Source of the DNA: JBFGJY01 sp041576975
GTDB taxonomy: Bacteria > Pseudomonadota > Gammaproteobacteria > UBA4575
Length of the DNA stretch: 11,123 nucleotides
NCBI GenBank assembly: GCA_041576975.1
Contig: JBFGJY010000076.1
Coordinates: 1 to 11,123, forward strand
Reading direction: 5' to 3'
In this document: positions 1-8,266 of the stretch, in pieces
How the letters are laid out: each line of letters begins with the position of its first letter
Numbering within the stretch: position 1 is the first letter of the stretch
Position numbers and translations under genes: made by a program
Notes under the pieces: generated by a model
What the model was told of the DNA's origin: nothing
The model's input: only the letters and a program-made list of their open reading frames with translations
Database searches by the model: none

Positions 1-1203
1 CGTCAAGATGATCTTGGGATGCTGATTGCTTCCTTTAACCAAATGACTGAACGTCTATCATTGGCACGTGATAAAGCAAAATTAAGCCAGCACCTCATCG
101 ATAGCCAACGTCTTTATCTGCAAACAATCTTAGAAAACCTATCATCAGGAGTGGTAAGTCTTGATCAAAATTTAATCATAAAAACTGCAAATGCTACTGC
201 TTCGCAAATTTTAAATATAGATGTAAACCAATATATCGGGCGCGATATAGCACAATTGTCAATGGCAAATGAAAACTTAAAAAGTTTTTGTGATCAGGTT
301 GTACCAATGATTCAAAGCAGTGAGAAAAAATGGCAGACAGAAGTAAAGTTGTTTGATGGAGATCGAAGTAAAATGCTTATGTGTCGTGGTGTGACGCTAC
401 CGATTGATGCCGCGCAAACAGGTGGGTATGCACTTGTTTTTGATGATATTACTGAACTTATTCGAGCACAACGCGATTCTGCATGGGGCGAAGTTGCTCG
501 CCGCTTGGCACATGAAATTAAAAATCCCTTGACTCCTATCCAGCTTTCTGCAGAACGTTTGCGAGGAAAAATTCTACCTAAATTAAATGAACAAGAATCC
601 AGTATTCTTGACCGTGCAACAAGCACTATCGTGCAGCAAGTTGAATCTATGAAAGCAATGGTTAATGATTTTGCTGATTACGCGCGTATACCACAAATTG
701 AAACAACACCTTTGGATCTAAATAAGCTAATTTCTGAAGTGATAGAGCTGTATCAAAACAATACTTATAATACTGTAGTTAGTGCATCGCTGGATGAGTA
801 TCCGCCACGGATTAAAGGGGACAGCAATCGTTTGCGCCAGTTGCTGCATAATCTAATTAAAAATGCTCTAGAGGCTATGCATGAGCAACAGGACGCCAAG
901 ATCGAGATCACTACGCATTGTTTTGAAATTAGTGGTGTCCCGTTCGTTAGTTTGGAAGTCACGGATGATGGCCCAGGTTTTCCGCCTGAAATATTAGAGC
1001 GACTATTTGAACCTTATGTAACGACTAAAACTAAAGGCACTGGCTTGGGATTAGCTATTGTGAAAAAAATTGTTGAAGAGCATGGTGGAACCATACGAGC
1101 GGATAATACACCAGAGCATGGAGCAAGAATTAAAATTCGTTTGCCAATAAGTAGTTCTGAAACTTTAAGGACCTCTGTACACGTTCAAGGGGATGCTGCA
1201 TGA
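1..1203 (+). CDS. ntrY: NtrY-type sensor histidine kinase, 5'-truncated by the window edge
   Basis: C-terminal 400 residues of a membrane-associated two-component histidine kinase. The frame is open from base 1, so the Met codon at 19 is internal and the N-terminal membrane segments lie outside the window. The visible part starts in the end of a HAMP domain (DDLGMLIASFNQMTERL). A PAS-like domain follows at about visible residues 38-150. The HisKA phosphoacceptor His171 (codon 511-513) sits in HEIKNPLTPIQLSAERL, the NtrY-typical version of this box. The ATPase domain has an N box (NLIKNALEA, about 284-292), a G1 box (DDGPG, 322-326) and a G2 box (GTGLGLAIV, about 346-354), so the kinase core looks intact. 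It overlaps the downstream regulator gene by ATGA, implying translational coupling and a partner relationship. NtrY/NtrX pairs are linked in the literature to nitrogen and redox responses; the signal here is not visible. Confidence 0.9.
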   Translation, partial: RQDDLGMLIASFNQMTERLSLARDKAKLSQHLIDSQRLYLQTILENLSSGVVSLDQNLIIKTANATASQILNIDVNQYIGRDIAQLSMANENLKSFCDQVVPMIQSSEKKWQTEVKLFDGDRSKMLMCRGVTLPIDAAQTGGYALVFDDITELIRAQRDSAWGEVARRLAHEIKNPLTPIQLSAERLRGKILPKLNEQESSILDRATSTIVQQVESMKAMVNDFADYARIPQIETTPLDLNKLISEVIELYQNNTYNTVVSASLDEYPPRIKGDSNRLRQLLHNLIKNALEAMHEQQDAKIEITTHCFEISGVPFVSLEVTDDGPGFPPEILERLFEPYVTTKTKGTGLGLAIVKKIVEEHGGTIRADNTPEHGARIKIRLPISSSETLRTSVHVQGDAA

Positions 1204-2558
1204 GCCAACAAAATATACTCGTCGTCGATGATGAGCCTGATATACGTAATTTAGTACAAGAGATACTTATAGATGAGGGTTACCAAGTCAGGGTTGCTGA
1301 AAATACGGCTACTGCAAGACAACATGCAAGTAAATTACAGCCAGATTTAGTATTGCTTGATATCTGGATGCCGGGTGAAGACGGCATTAGCTTATTAAAA
1401 GATTGGCAAGGAAGTGGTGGAATCAATTGTCCAGTGGTAATGATGTCAGGCCATGGCACAGTAGAAACAGCGGTGGAAGCTACACGCTTAGGAGCATATG
1501 ATTTTATTGAAAAACCTTTAACCACGGCAAAACTAATAGTGAGTGTAAAGCGTGCCTTAGAGGCAGCTGTAGAAAAGCATAAGGATACTGATACAAGAAT
1601 AGTAACAGAGGAACCAATTGGTTCCAGTAAGCAAATGCGTGCTTTACGCGAGCAAGCTGAAAAGCTGGCTTTGCATGATAATGTTTTATTGATAATAGGA
1701 GAATCGGGGTCTGGTAAAAAAACGTTTGCTAATTATGTGCATTCATTGAGTTCTAAAAAAGACAAACAATTTATTACACTTAGTGAGGATAATTTTAATG
1801 ACCGAGATGCTGCCAAGGAATTACTTGGATCAGAAAAAGAAGGTGTGATTACACCTGGAATTCTTGAGCTATGTAAAGGCGGTACGATATTTATTAATGA
1901 TGTTGCAAATATAAATGAACAAGGACAGAAAATATTATCGCGTTTATTGCAACGAAAACAGTTTAGTCGTATTGGGGGCAAAACATTACAAAAATTAGAA
2001 GTACGTATTATGGTTGCAACTCAGCGCAATCTTCAAGCAGAAGTAAAAGCTAAACGTTTTGATGATGAATTATATTTTCTATTAAACGTTGTTTCTATTC
2101 GAATACCTGCATTACGTGAACATTTGCAAGATGTACCAGATTTGTTACGTTACTATATAGATTTTTATTGTTCACAAGAAAACTATCCCTATCGAAGTTT
2201 TGCCATTGCAGCGCAAAATCGTTTGCTGCATTACACCTGGCCGGGAAATATTCGAGAGCTTAGGAACTTAGTACAAAGGTTGTTAATATTAAGCACTTCA
2301 GATGAAATTTCCGTTGAAGAAGTAGAACTTACTTTGGATGAGAAAGTAGATGAAAACCAATCTTCGACTTCATGGTATGAAAAACTTTATAAATTACCTT
2401 TGCGAGAAGCACGCGAATCATTTGAACGTGGTTATTTGCTACATCAGCTAAAACAGGTGAATGGCAATATCAGCAAGCTGTCTGAACGAGTGGGCATGGA
2501 ACGTACTCACCTGTATCGCAAACTTCGTACCCTTGGTATTAGTACCAAAGACACCTAG
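1200..2558 (+). CDS. ntrX: NtrX-type response regulator with degenerate AAA+ domain
   Basis: Response regulator of 452 aa, cognate of the overlapping kinase. The receiver domain (about 4-120) has the acidic pair D10/D11, phosphoacceptor D54 and K105. The AAA+ domain (about 140-370) keeps Walker A (GESGSGKK, 167-174) and the WPGNIRELRN segment (347-356). The C-terminal Fis-type helix-turn-helix (about 400-448, ending GMERTHLYRKL) looks intact. Three features differ from canonical sigma-54 activators. The GAFTGA loop position reads GVITPG (215-220). Walker B reads FIND (N233, D234) instead of a D-E pair. The FREDLYYRL arginine-finger segment reads FDDELYFLL (287-295), losing both arginines. Loss of GAFTGA is known for NtrX proteins; the other two changes suggest weak or absent ATP hydrolysis. 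It probably binds DNA without remodelling sigma-54 polymerase, which is inference. A good ribosome site (AGGGG) precedes the start, inside the end of ntrY. Confidence 0.9.
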   Translation: MSQQNILVVDDEPDIRNLVQEILIDEGYQVRVAENTATARQHASKLQPDLVLLDIWMPGEDGISLLKDWQGSGGINCPVVMMSGHGTVETAVEATRLGAYDFIEKPLTTAKLIVSVKRALEAAVEKHKDTDTRIVTEEPIGSSKQMRALREQAEKLALHDNVLLIIGESGSGKKTFANYVHSLSSKKDKQFITLSEDNFNDRDAAKELLGSEKEGVITPGILELCKGGTIFINDVANINEQGQKILSRLLQRKQFSRIGGKTLQKLEVRIMVATQRNLQAEVKAKRFDDELYFLLNVVSIRIPALREHLQDVPDLLRYYIDFYCSQENYPYRSFAIAAQNRLLHYTWPGNIRELRNLVQRLLILSTSDEISVEEVELTLDEKVDENQSSTSWYEKLYKLPLREARESFERGYLLHQLKQVNGNISKLSERVGMERTHLYRKLRTLGISTKDT

Positions 2559-2562
2559 CGGA

Positions 2563-2630
2563 AAACACTTGCAAGTGCCTAGCGACTTCTCATATGCTGC
2601 GCCGCCGGCTATCAGCTAGGCTGAGTGTTT
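2563..2630 (+). other. Nested inverted repeats in the ntrX-trkA gap
   Basis: The 91-bp gap between ntrX and trkA contains several inverted repeats. AAACACT (2563-2569) matches AGTGTTT (2624-2630). CCTAGC (2578-2583) matches GCTAGG (2615-2620). These two stems are nested and could form together in RNA. A perfect 12-bp palindrome, CACTTGCAAGTG (2566-2577), overlaps the outer stem and would compete with it. The inner 31 nt include a GC-rich stretch unlike the surroundings. No U-run follows, so a simple intrinsic terminator is unlikely. It may be a structured leader of the trk mRNA or a protein-binding site. Confidence 0.35.
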
Positions 2631-2637
2631 GGTTTGA

Positions 2638-2641
2638 CGGA
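2638..2641 (+). promoter_or_regulatory. Ribosome binding site of trkA
   Basis: GGAG lies 8 nt before the trkA ATG and fixes that start. It is one of only two clear Shine-Dalgarno sequences in the window; the other is AGGGG before ntrX. Confidence 0.6.
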
Positions 2642-2649
2642 GTATTTCT

Positions 2650-4023
2650 ATGAAAATCATTATCTTAGGCGCAGGTCAGGTGGGCGGTACACTAGCGCTT
2701 AGCCTCGCAAATGAAGCCCATGACATCACTCTCGTCGACACGGATGCAGCTGTGTTACAAGATATTCAAGATCGAGCAGACTTGCGTGCTGTAGTTGGAG
2801 AAGCCGCACATCCTTCAGTGCTTGAACGAGCTGGTGCCAAAGATGCGGATATGATTATTGCATTGACAAATAGCGATGAGACCAACATGGTGGCGTGCCA
2901 AGTAGCCTACACCTTGTTTCATACACCTACCAAGATTGCTCGAATACGTGCGATTGAGTATCTCTCCTATAGTGACCTGTTTATGCAAGAGGCGTTGCCG
3001 GTTGATGTATTAATTAGTCCGGAGCATTTAATTTCACAGTACGTACAACGTTTGATTGAGCATCCTGGTTCGCTTCAAGTTTTAGATTTTGCCAACGGGC
3101 AAATTAAACTACTTGCAATTCGTGCTGATAAGGGAAGTCCTTTAATCAGCAAACGACTGCAGGGTATCTGGGAGTTAATGCCAGAGACTGAAGCTAAAGT
3201 AGTAGCCGTCTATCGTAATAATAATTCGATCGCACTAAATGGCGAAACTATAATTCAACCAGACGATGAAGTGTTTTTCCTAGCATCTTCTGCTAATGCT
3301 ATCGCATTGACTGCGCAACTGCGTGGTACTGACAAACCTTATAAACGTGTATTGCTTGCGGGTGGTGGCAATATAGGTTTTCACTTGGCAAAGGCTCTTG
3401 AAAATAAATTCCAAATCAAAATTATTGAACGCAATCCAGAACGTACAAAATTTCTATCTGAGTCATTAGACAAAGCGATCGTGTTACAAGGTGATGCCGC
3501 TGATCAAGATATGTTGATCGAAGAAAATATTGAAAACATGGATGTATTTTGTGCGCTAACCAATGATGATGAGGCAAATATTTTGTCATCAATGTTGGCA
3601 AAACGCTTGGGAGCAAATAAAGTGATGTCACTAATTAATCGACCAAGTTATGCCGATTTAGTAGAGAGTGGCACTATCGATATCGCGATTTCGCCACAAC
3701 AAGTTACCTTAGGCACATTACTTGCCTATGTGCGCAAAGGCGACATTGTTGCCGTGCATTCATTACGCCGCGGAGCTGCAGAAGCCATCGAAGCTGTAGC
3801 CCATGGCGATGAAAAAACGTCAAAAGTGGTCGGGCGCAGCATCGAGCAAATCAACTTACCTAATGGTGCAACCATTGGCGCAATAGCAAGAGCTGATAAC
3901 GTCATTATGGCTGAGGCAGACATTATGATTGAACCGGAGGATCATGTAATTATGTTCTTAGCAGATAAATCTGGTGTTAAAGAAACAGAACGACTATTTC
4001 AGGTAAGCGCAACATTTATTTAA
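2650..4023 (+). CDS. trkA: Trk potassium uptake system NAD-binding gating subunit TrkA
   Basis: Peripheral cytoplasmic protein of 457 aa, essentially the usual TrkA length, that binds NAD(H) and gates the TrkH potassium pore. It is built as two repeats of a Rossmann-type RCK-N domain followed by an RCK-C domain. The first nucleotide-binding loop is GAGQVGG (7-13) with acidic D30 at the end of the second strand. The second is GGGNIG (238-243) with E260 in the equivalent place. RCK-C-like regions lie at about 140-225 and 370-455. Both Gly-rich loops are intact, so both halves should bind nucleotide. trkH follows 58 bp downstream on the same strand, consistent with co-expression. Its position after ntrYX recurs across Proteobacteria; whether NtrX controls potassium uptake cannot be told from sequence. 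Confidence 0.95.
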   Translation: MKIIILGAGQVGGTLALSLANEAHDITLVDTDAAVLQDIQDRADLRAVVGEAAHPSVLERAGAKDADMIIALTNSDETNMVACQVAYTLFHTPTKIARIRAIEYLSYSDLFMQEALPVDVLISPEHLISQYVQRLIEHPGSLQVLDFANGQIKLLAIRADKGSPLISKRLQGIWELMPETEAKVVAVYRNNNSIALNGETIIQPDDEVFFLASSANAIALTAQLRGTDKPYKRVLLAGGGNIGFHLAKALENKFQIKIIERNPERTKFLSESLDKAIVLQGDAADQDMLIEENIENMDVFCALTNDDEANILSSMLAKRLGANKVMSLINRPSYADLVESGTIDIAISPQQVTLGTLLAYVRKGDIVAVHSLRRGAAEAIEAVAHGDEKTSKVVGRSIEQINLPNGATIGAIARADNVIMAEADIMIEPEDHVIMFLADKSGVKETERLFQVSATFI

Positions 4024-4081
4024 GCCTACGCATGTGTGTTTTTTGCACATTGGTTCTAATAATTTCTCAAAGATATCATTC

Positions 4082-5533
4082 ATGCAACGTCAAGTAATAC
4101 AACGTGTATTAGGAATTTTACTTGCGTGGTTCAGCGTCACGATGTTGCCACCAATTTTAGTAGGCGAGCTATATGATGATGATGCGATCATGCCTTTTGT
4201 GTTGGCATTCATCATTACGCTGATTACGGGACTAATCTTGTGGTACCCAGTACGTAAAGTGCGTGATGATTTACGCCTGCGTGATGGGTTTTTGATCGTA
4301 GTCTTATTTTGGACCGTATTAGGGACGTTTGGTGCGCTACCGTTGTTGTTCAGTCAGTCCCTAACCCTGGGTATTACTGATGCCTTGTTTGAATCTATCT
4401 CCGGACTCACAACAACAGGTGCGACAGTAATAACCAATCTTGATGACTTGCCTAAATCCTTATTGTTTTATCGCCAAGCATTACAGTGGCTTGGTGGTAT
4501 GGGGATCATTGTTTTGGCAGTAGCGATATTGCCCATGTTAGGTGTGGGGGGCATGCAGTTATACCGTGCGGAGACACCCGGGCCAGCTAAAGACACCAAA
4601 CTCACACCACGAATTAAAGAGACGGCAAAAGCACTTTGGTACATTTATTTATCGTTAACAATTGCTTGCGCACTTGGTTATTGGATGGCAGGGATGAGTG
4701 TTTTTGATGCCATTGCGCACAGTTTTTCTACAGTGGCGATTGGTGGTTTTTCTACCCACAATGAAAGCATTGGTTATTTTCATAGCGCACCAATAGAAAC
4801 TGTATCAATAATTTTTATGCTATTGTCAGGCGCAAATTTTGGTTTGCACTTCATTACTTGGAAATCACAAAGCCTAAGTCATTATCTACAGGATGCTGAA
4901 TTTAAAACCTACCTATTTGTAATAACTTCAATTTCATTAATAACAGCGGTTTTTTTGCGGATCAGTGAAGTGTATCTAAGTTGGGATGATGCTTTTGCCA
5001 AAGCCGTTTTTCATGCGGTATCGATAGGTACAACAACTGGATTTACAACTTCTCACTATTATTTCTGGCCAAGCTTCTTACCTTTATTGTTACTGCTTGC
5101 AAGTTTTATCGGCGGTTGTACAGGTTCCACAGGTGGCGGCATCAAAGTGATTCGAGTGTTGCTGTTAGTCAAACAGGGATTGAGGGAAATGTTGCGTTTG
5201 ATACACCCGAATGCAAAAATCGCCGTAAAAATTGGTTCTAAGGCGGTCGATAACCGTGTGGTTGAAGCCGTGTGGGGGTTTTTCTCTGCCTATATCGGTG
5301 TATTTGTAGTCATGCTGTTGCTGCTCATGGCATCTGGCCTAGACCAGGTCACGGCATTCTCTGCTGTAGCTGCCACACTAAACAATCTTGGTCCTGGCTT
5401 AGGTGAGGTAGGTGTCAACTACACAAGTATTAACGACTTTAGCAAATGGGTACTGTGTTTAGGTATGTTGCTTGGCCGTTTAGAAATTTTTACCTTGCTC
5501 GTGGTACTTACTCCGGCTTTTTGGCGTAGATAG
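4082..5533 (+). CDS. trkH: Trk potassium uptake system pore subunit TrkH
   Basis: Integral inner-membrane potassium translocation subunit of the TrkH/KtrB/HKT superfamily, working with TrkA. I start it at ATG 4082, giving MQRQVIQRVLG and 483 aa, the length of E. coli TrkH. An upstream in-frame GTG at 4034 would add 16 residues with no family counterpart. The protein is strongly hydrophobic, with the four-repeat (TM-pore-TM) layout of this family. The selectivity-filter regions are visible in order: TTTGAT (110-115), AIGGFST (219-225), GTTTGFTT (316-323) and NNLGPGLG (434-441). The glycine-rich GCTGSTGGGIKV segment (345-356) and the C-terminal GRLEIF motif (465-470) are also conserved. No clear Shine-Dalgarno precedes the start. 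The methyltransferase gene begins 10 bp after its stop, suggesting read-on transcription. Confidence 0.95.
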   Translation: MQRQVIQRVLGILLAWFSVTMLPPILVGELYDDDAIMPFVLAFIITLITGLILWYPVRKVRDDLRLRDGFLIVVLFWTVLGTFGALPLLFSQSLTLGITDALFESISGLTTTGATVITNLDDLPKSLLFYRQALQWLGGMGIIVLAVAILPMLGVGGMQLYRAETPGPAKDTKLTPRIKETAKALWYIYLSLTIACALGYWMAGMSVFDAIAHSFSTVAIGGFSTHNESIGYFHSAPIETVSIIFMLLSGANFGLHFITWKSQSLSHYLQDAEFKTYLFVITSISLITAVFLRISEVYLSWDDAFAKAVFHAVSIGTTTGFTTSHYYFWPSFLPLLLLLASFIGGCTGSTGGGIKVIRVLLLVKQGLREMLRLIHPNAKIAVKIGSKAVDNRVVEAVWGFFSAYIGVFVVMLLLLMASGLDQVTAFSAVAATLNNLGPGLGEVGVNYTSINDFSKWVLCLGMLLGRLEIFTLLVVLTPAFWRR

Positions 5534-5543
5534 TTGTTTCATC

Positions 5544-6125
5544 ATGTCGAATGAAATCGCTAAACAAAAGTGGAATCATATTTATGGTGCAGAATGTACA
5601 ACTGCAATACAGCCTGCTGATGTGTTAGCTGAATATGAATATTTACTACCAAATACAGGTGTTGCACTGGATTTAGCGAGTGGGCTTGGTGGTAATGCCG
5701 TTTTTCTTTCGCAACATGGTTTGGATGTGCATGCCTGGGATATTTCTGAACAAGCAATTAATAAACTTATTAAATTTTGTGAGAAAAATGATATTCACAT
5801 TAAAGCTACAGTACGTGATGTGTTAGGGCATCCACCCATAGCAAATTCTTTTGATGTAATCTGCGTAAGTTATTTTCTTGAGCGTAATATAACTAACTCG
5901 ATTATTTCTGCACTCAAACCAAAAGGTTTATTATTTTATCAAACCTTTATTCATGAAAATGTAACAGAGTATGGGCCTAGTAATCCCAAATATCGATTAG
6001 CTGAAAATGAATTACTGAGTTTATTTTCACCACTACATATTTTGGCATACCAAGAACTTGGTCGTGTAGGAAAGACTACGCAAGGCGTTCGCGATACAGC
6101 ATCACTTGTAGCTCAAAAACGTTAA
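5544..6125 (+). CDS. Class I SAM-dependent methyltransferase, TehB-like, substrate unknown
   Basis: Small soluble protein of 193 aa with a Rossmann-fold methyltransferase core. Motif I, the SAM-binding loop, is ALDLASGLGG (41-50). The acidic residue expected to contact the ribose is D67 in AWDIS. A motif IV-like strand is FDVICVSYFLE (103-113), and LKPKGLLFYQTF (124-135) is the usual post-core strand with its turn. The size and motif layout resemble TehB-like or Methyltransf_11/25 proteins often annotated near tellurite resistance, but no substrate can be assigned. It starts 10 bp after trkH, so it is probably in the same transcript. No clear ribosome site is visible. The ATG at 5544 is chosen because MSNEIAKQKWNHIYG is a typical N-terminal helix entering this fold. 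Confidence 0.8.
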   Translation: MSNEIAKQKWNHIYGAECTTAIQPADVLAEYEYLLPNTGVALDLASGLGGNAVFLSQHGLDVHAWDISEQAINKLIKFCEKNDIHIKATVRDVLGHPPIANSFDVICVSYFLERNITNSIISALKPKGLLFYQTFIHENVTEYGPSNPKYRLAENELLSLFSPLHILAYQELGRVGKTTQGVRDTASLVAQKR

Positions 6126-6175
6126 TTTAGTCTGATCGATAACAAAATTTCAATCTGTTATTAAAAAATTATTTG

Positions 6176-7129
6176 ATGGAATTACTTGAACTTTATCCAA
6201 GTATAAAGCCTTATCACGAGTTTCAGCTCAAGGTATGCGATTTGCATACCTTATGGATTGAAGAATGCGGAAATCCAAACGGCACTCCGGTAGTGTTTTT
6301 ACACGGTGGGCCAGGTGCAGCCTGCGAGGAGTTTCAGCGTAGATTTTTCGATCCACAACACTATCGAATTATTTTATTTGATCAACGCGGTTGTGGACGC
6401 TCCACACCACATGCTGAATTGCGCAACAATACTACACAAGATCTAGTTGCAGATATTGAGCGTATTAGAGATTACATGAATATAGAAAAGTGGTTAGTAT
6501 TTGGAGGATCGTGGGGTTCCACACTGGCACTTGCATATGCACAAGCACATTCCAACCGTGTTTCTGGTTTAATTTTACGAGGAATTTTTCTCTGTCGTCC
6601 GCGCGACATTCAATGGTTTTACCAAGATGGTGCTAGTTACCTCTATCCGGACCTTTGGCAAAACTATATTCAAGTGATCCCAGAAGAAGAGCGCGGTGAT
6701 TTAGTTTCTGCATATTACAAACGTTTGACCTCAGACGATGAAAGCATTCGACTTGAGGCGGCACGGGCTTGGTCCATTTGGGAAGGTAGTACGTCTAATT
6801 TAATCACCAAGTCTGCGGTTGTAAACCACTTTTCAAATGACCATATCGCCTTAAGCCTGGCACGTATTGAATGCCATTATTTTATTAACAATTCGTTTTT
6901 ACGTAACAATCAACTGCTGGAAGATGCAGATAAACTTAGCGGAATCCCTGGAGTGATCGTACATGGACGCTATGATGTAGTCTGTCCGATCGAGCAAGCC
7001 CATTTACTACACCAAGTATGGCCGAATGCTGAGTTTGTCATCGCGCCAAAATCTGGGCATTCTGCGACAGAACCAGAAATTGTGGATGCCTTGGTACGCG
7101 CAACGGACAAGTTCAGTCAAGATTCCTGA
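6176..7129 (+). CDS. pip: Prolyl iminopeptidase (proline aminopeptidase, peptidase S33)
   Basis: Cytoplasmic alpha/beta-hydrolase that removes N-terminal proline from peptides; 317 aa from ATG 6176, in the usual range for the proteobacterial enzyme. HGGPG (43-47) forms the oxyanion-hole region. DQRGCGRS (69-76) is the family strand-turn. The nucleophile elbow is GGSWGS with Ser112. The remaining triad is Asp267 in GRYDVVCP and His295 in KSGHSA. These positions lie within a residue or two of those I recall for the Xanthomonas enzyme. A TTG immediately before the ATG would add one residue, but ATG is preferred. No Shine-Dalgarno is visible. The 50-bp gap from the methyltransferase contains only a weak hairpin. 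dtd follows closely, and a pip-dtd pairing also occurs in pseudomonads. Confidence 0.93.
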   Translation: MELLELYPSIKPYHEFQLKVCDLHTLWIEECGNPNGTPVVFLHGGPGAACEEFQRRFFDPQHYRIILFDQRGCGRSTPHAELRNNTTQDLVADIERIRDYMNIEKWLVFGGSWGSTLALAYAQAHSNRVSGLILRGIFLCRPRDIQWFYQDGASYLYPDLWQNYIQVIPEEERGDLVSAYYKRLTSDDESIRLEAARAWSIWEGSTSNLITKSAVVNHFSNDHIALSLARIECHYFINNSFLRNNQLLEDADKLSGIPGVIVHGRYDVVCPIEQAHLLHQVWPNAEFVIAPKSGHSATEPEIVDALVRATDKFSQDS

Positions 7130-7177
7130 CGTCCTCTATATGATTCGTGCCATACAAACATTTATTTGACTGCAAGT

Positions 7178-7615
7178 GTGATCGCATTATTACAACGTGT
7201 GCTCGAAGCAAGTGTTTCTATAAATAACGAATCTGTCGCTGCGATTGACCATGGAGTACTGGTGTTTGTGGCTATACAGAAACATGATGATGAAAGTACG
7301 GCAACCCGTATGTGTGAGCGTGTTATCGGTTATCGTATGTTTGCAGATGATGTTGGCAAGATGAATAAGAGTGTAGTAGATGTAAATGGCGGAGTGCTTT
7401 TAGTCCCGCAATTTACGCTTGCGGCCGATACTAAGAAAGGCCTGCGGCCTAACTTTTCACAGGCCGCTTCTCCCGAGCACGGCACGGCATTATTTGATTA
7501 TTTTTTGAACAAACTAAATTCGAAATATGTTAAAGTTAAATCAGGTAAATTTGGTGCCCATATGCAAGTACATTTGATCAATGATGGTCCAGTAACTTTC
7601 TGGTTGCAATTATAA
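7178..7615 (+). CDS. dtd: D-aminoacyl-tRNA deacylase
   Basis: Hydrolyses D-amino acids mischarged onto tRNA (for example D-Tyr-tRNA), acting as a chiral proofreader in the cytoplasm. Starting at GTG 7178 gives MIALLQRVLEASVSI and 145 aa, the length of E. coli Dtd, and matches the family N-terminus. A TTG at 7166 is possible but adds four unsupported residues. The usual SQFTLAAD motif reads PQFTLAAD here; the Pro variant is, as I recall, found in some other proteobacteria, so it need not mean loss of function. The second active-site signature, NDGPVTFW near the C-terminus, is intact and carries the Gly-Pro chirality-checking pair. No ribosome binding site is evident. hisB starts 57 bp downstream. 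Confidence 0.92.
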   Translation: MIALLQRVLEASVSINNESVAAIDHGVLVFVAIQKHDDESTATRMCERVIGYRMFADDVGKMNKSVVDVNGGVLLVPQFTLAADTKKGLRPNFSQAASPEHGTALFDYFLNKLNSKYVKVKSGKFGAHMQVHLINDGPVTFWLQL

Positions 7616-7672
7616 CTATAGATTTATAGATAACGACTCGCTCTTAAAACCCTCTAATTAATTTTTTCAGCT

Positions 7673-8266
7673 GTGACCACACGAACTGCTAGTGTTGAAC
7701 GCAACACCAATGAAACGCAAATTGCGATTCAACTAAATTTAGATGGAGACGGTGAATCGACATTAAAGACAGGCCTGCCCTTTTTTGATCATATGCTTGA
7801 TCAAATTGCGCGTCACGGCATGCTTGATTTAAGCATAGATGCTCATGGAGATCTTGAAATTGATGCCCACCATACAGTTGAGGATGTAGGAATAACACTC
7901 GGACAAGCATTTACTAAAGCGATTGGAGATAAATCGGGTATAAGACGTTATGGCCATGCATATGTGCCATTGGATGAGGCACTTTCTAGAGTGGTAATAG
8001 ACTTTTCTGGAAGACCAGGGCTAGAGTTTCGAGTGCAATTTCCGCGTGCTCGTGTGGGTGATTTCGATGTTGACCTCACTCACGAGTTTTTTCAGGGTTT
8101 TGTTAACCATGCCAATGTGACCTTACACATTGATAATTTTTCTGGAGCAAATTCACATCACATTGCCGAAACCGTATTCAAGGCATTTGGGCGAGCCGTG
8201 CGTATGGCAATTGAGCACGATGAGCGCATGCAAGGAATGATTCCGTCGACGAAGGGAAGTCTATAG
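7673..8266 (+). CDS. hisB: Imidazoleglycerol-phosphate dehydratase
   Basis: Converts imidazole glycerol phosphate to imidazole acetol phosphate in histidine biosynthesis; a manganese enzyme that assembles as a 24-mer. The 197 aa from GTG 7673 is the same length as the pseudomonad monofunctional enzyme, so there is no fused phosphatase domain as in E. coli. Family signatures are FFDHMLDQIARHG (37-49), metal-binding HHTVED (66-71), RRYGHAYVPLDEALSR (91-106) and the second metal site SHHIAETVFKAFGRA (161-175). The protein ends IPSTKGSL, the usual C-terminus. It begins a his gene run on the + strand. The last 20 coding bases plus the stop recur twice downstream (see repeat entries). No Shine-Dalgarno is visible and the start is GTG, so initiation may be weak. 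Confidence 0.95.
   Translation: MTTRTASVERNTNETQIAIQLNLDGDGESTLKTGLPFFDHMLDQIARHGMLDLSIDAHGDLEIDAHHTVEDVGITLGQAFTKAIGDKSGIRRYGHAYVPLDEALSRVVIDFSGRPGLEFRVQFPRARVGDFDVDLTHEFFQGFVNHANVTLHIDNFSGANSHHIAETVFKAFGRAVRMAIEHDERMQGMIPSTKGSL

Noticed and set aside
4032..4050. ATGTG/CACAT hairpin between trkA and trkH as a terminator
   Set aside because: The stem is five pairs, and the T-run lies in the loop rather than after the stem.
4034..4081. Upstream GTG start for trkH adding 16 residues
   Set aside because: The extra residues have no counterpart in TrkH, and starting at 4082 gives the family N-terminus and exactly 483 aa.
6139..6161. ATAACA/TGTTAT hairpin between the methyltransferase gene and pip as a terminator
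   Set aside because: The stem is only six AT-rich pairs with an 11-nt loop and is followed by A residues rather than U residues.
7166..7177. TTG start for dtd adding four residues
   Set aside because: GTG at 7178 gives the family N-terminus MIALLQRV and the usual 145 aa; TTG is a rarer start and has no ribosome site.
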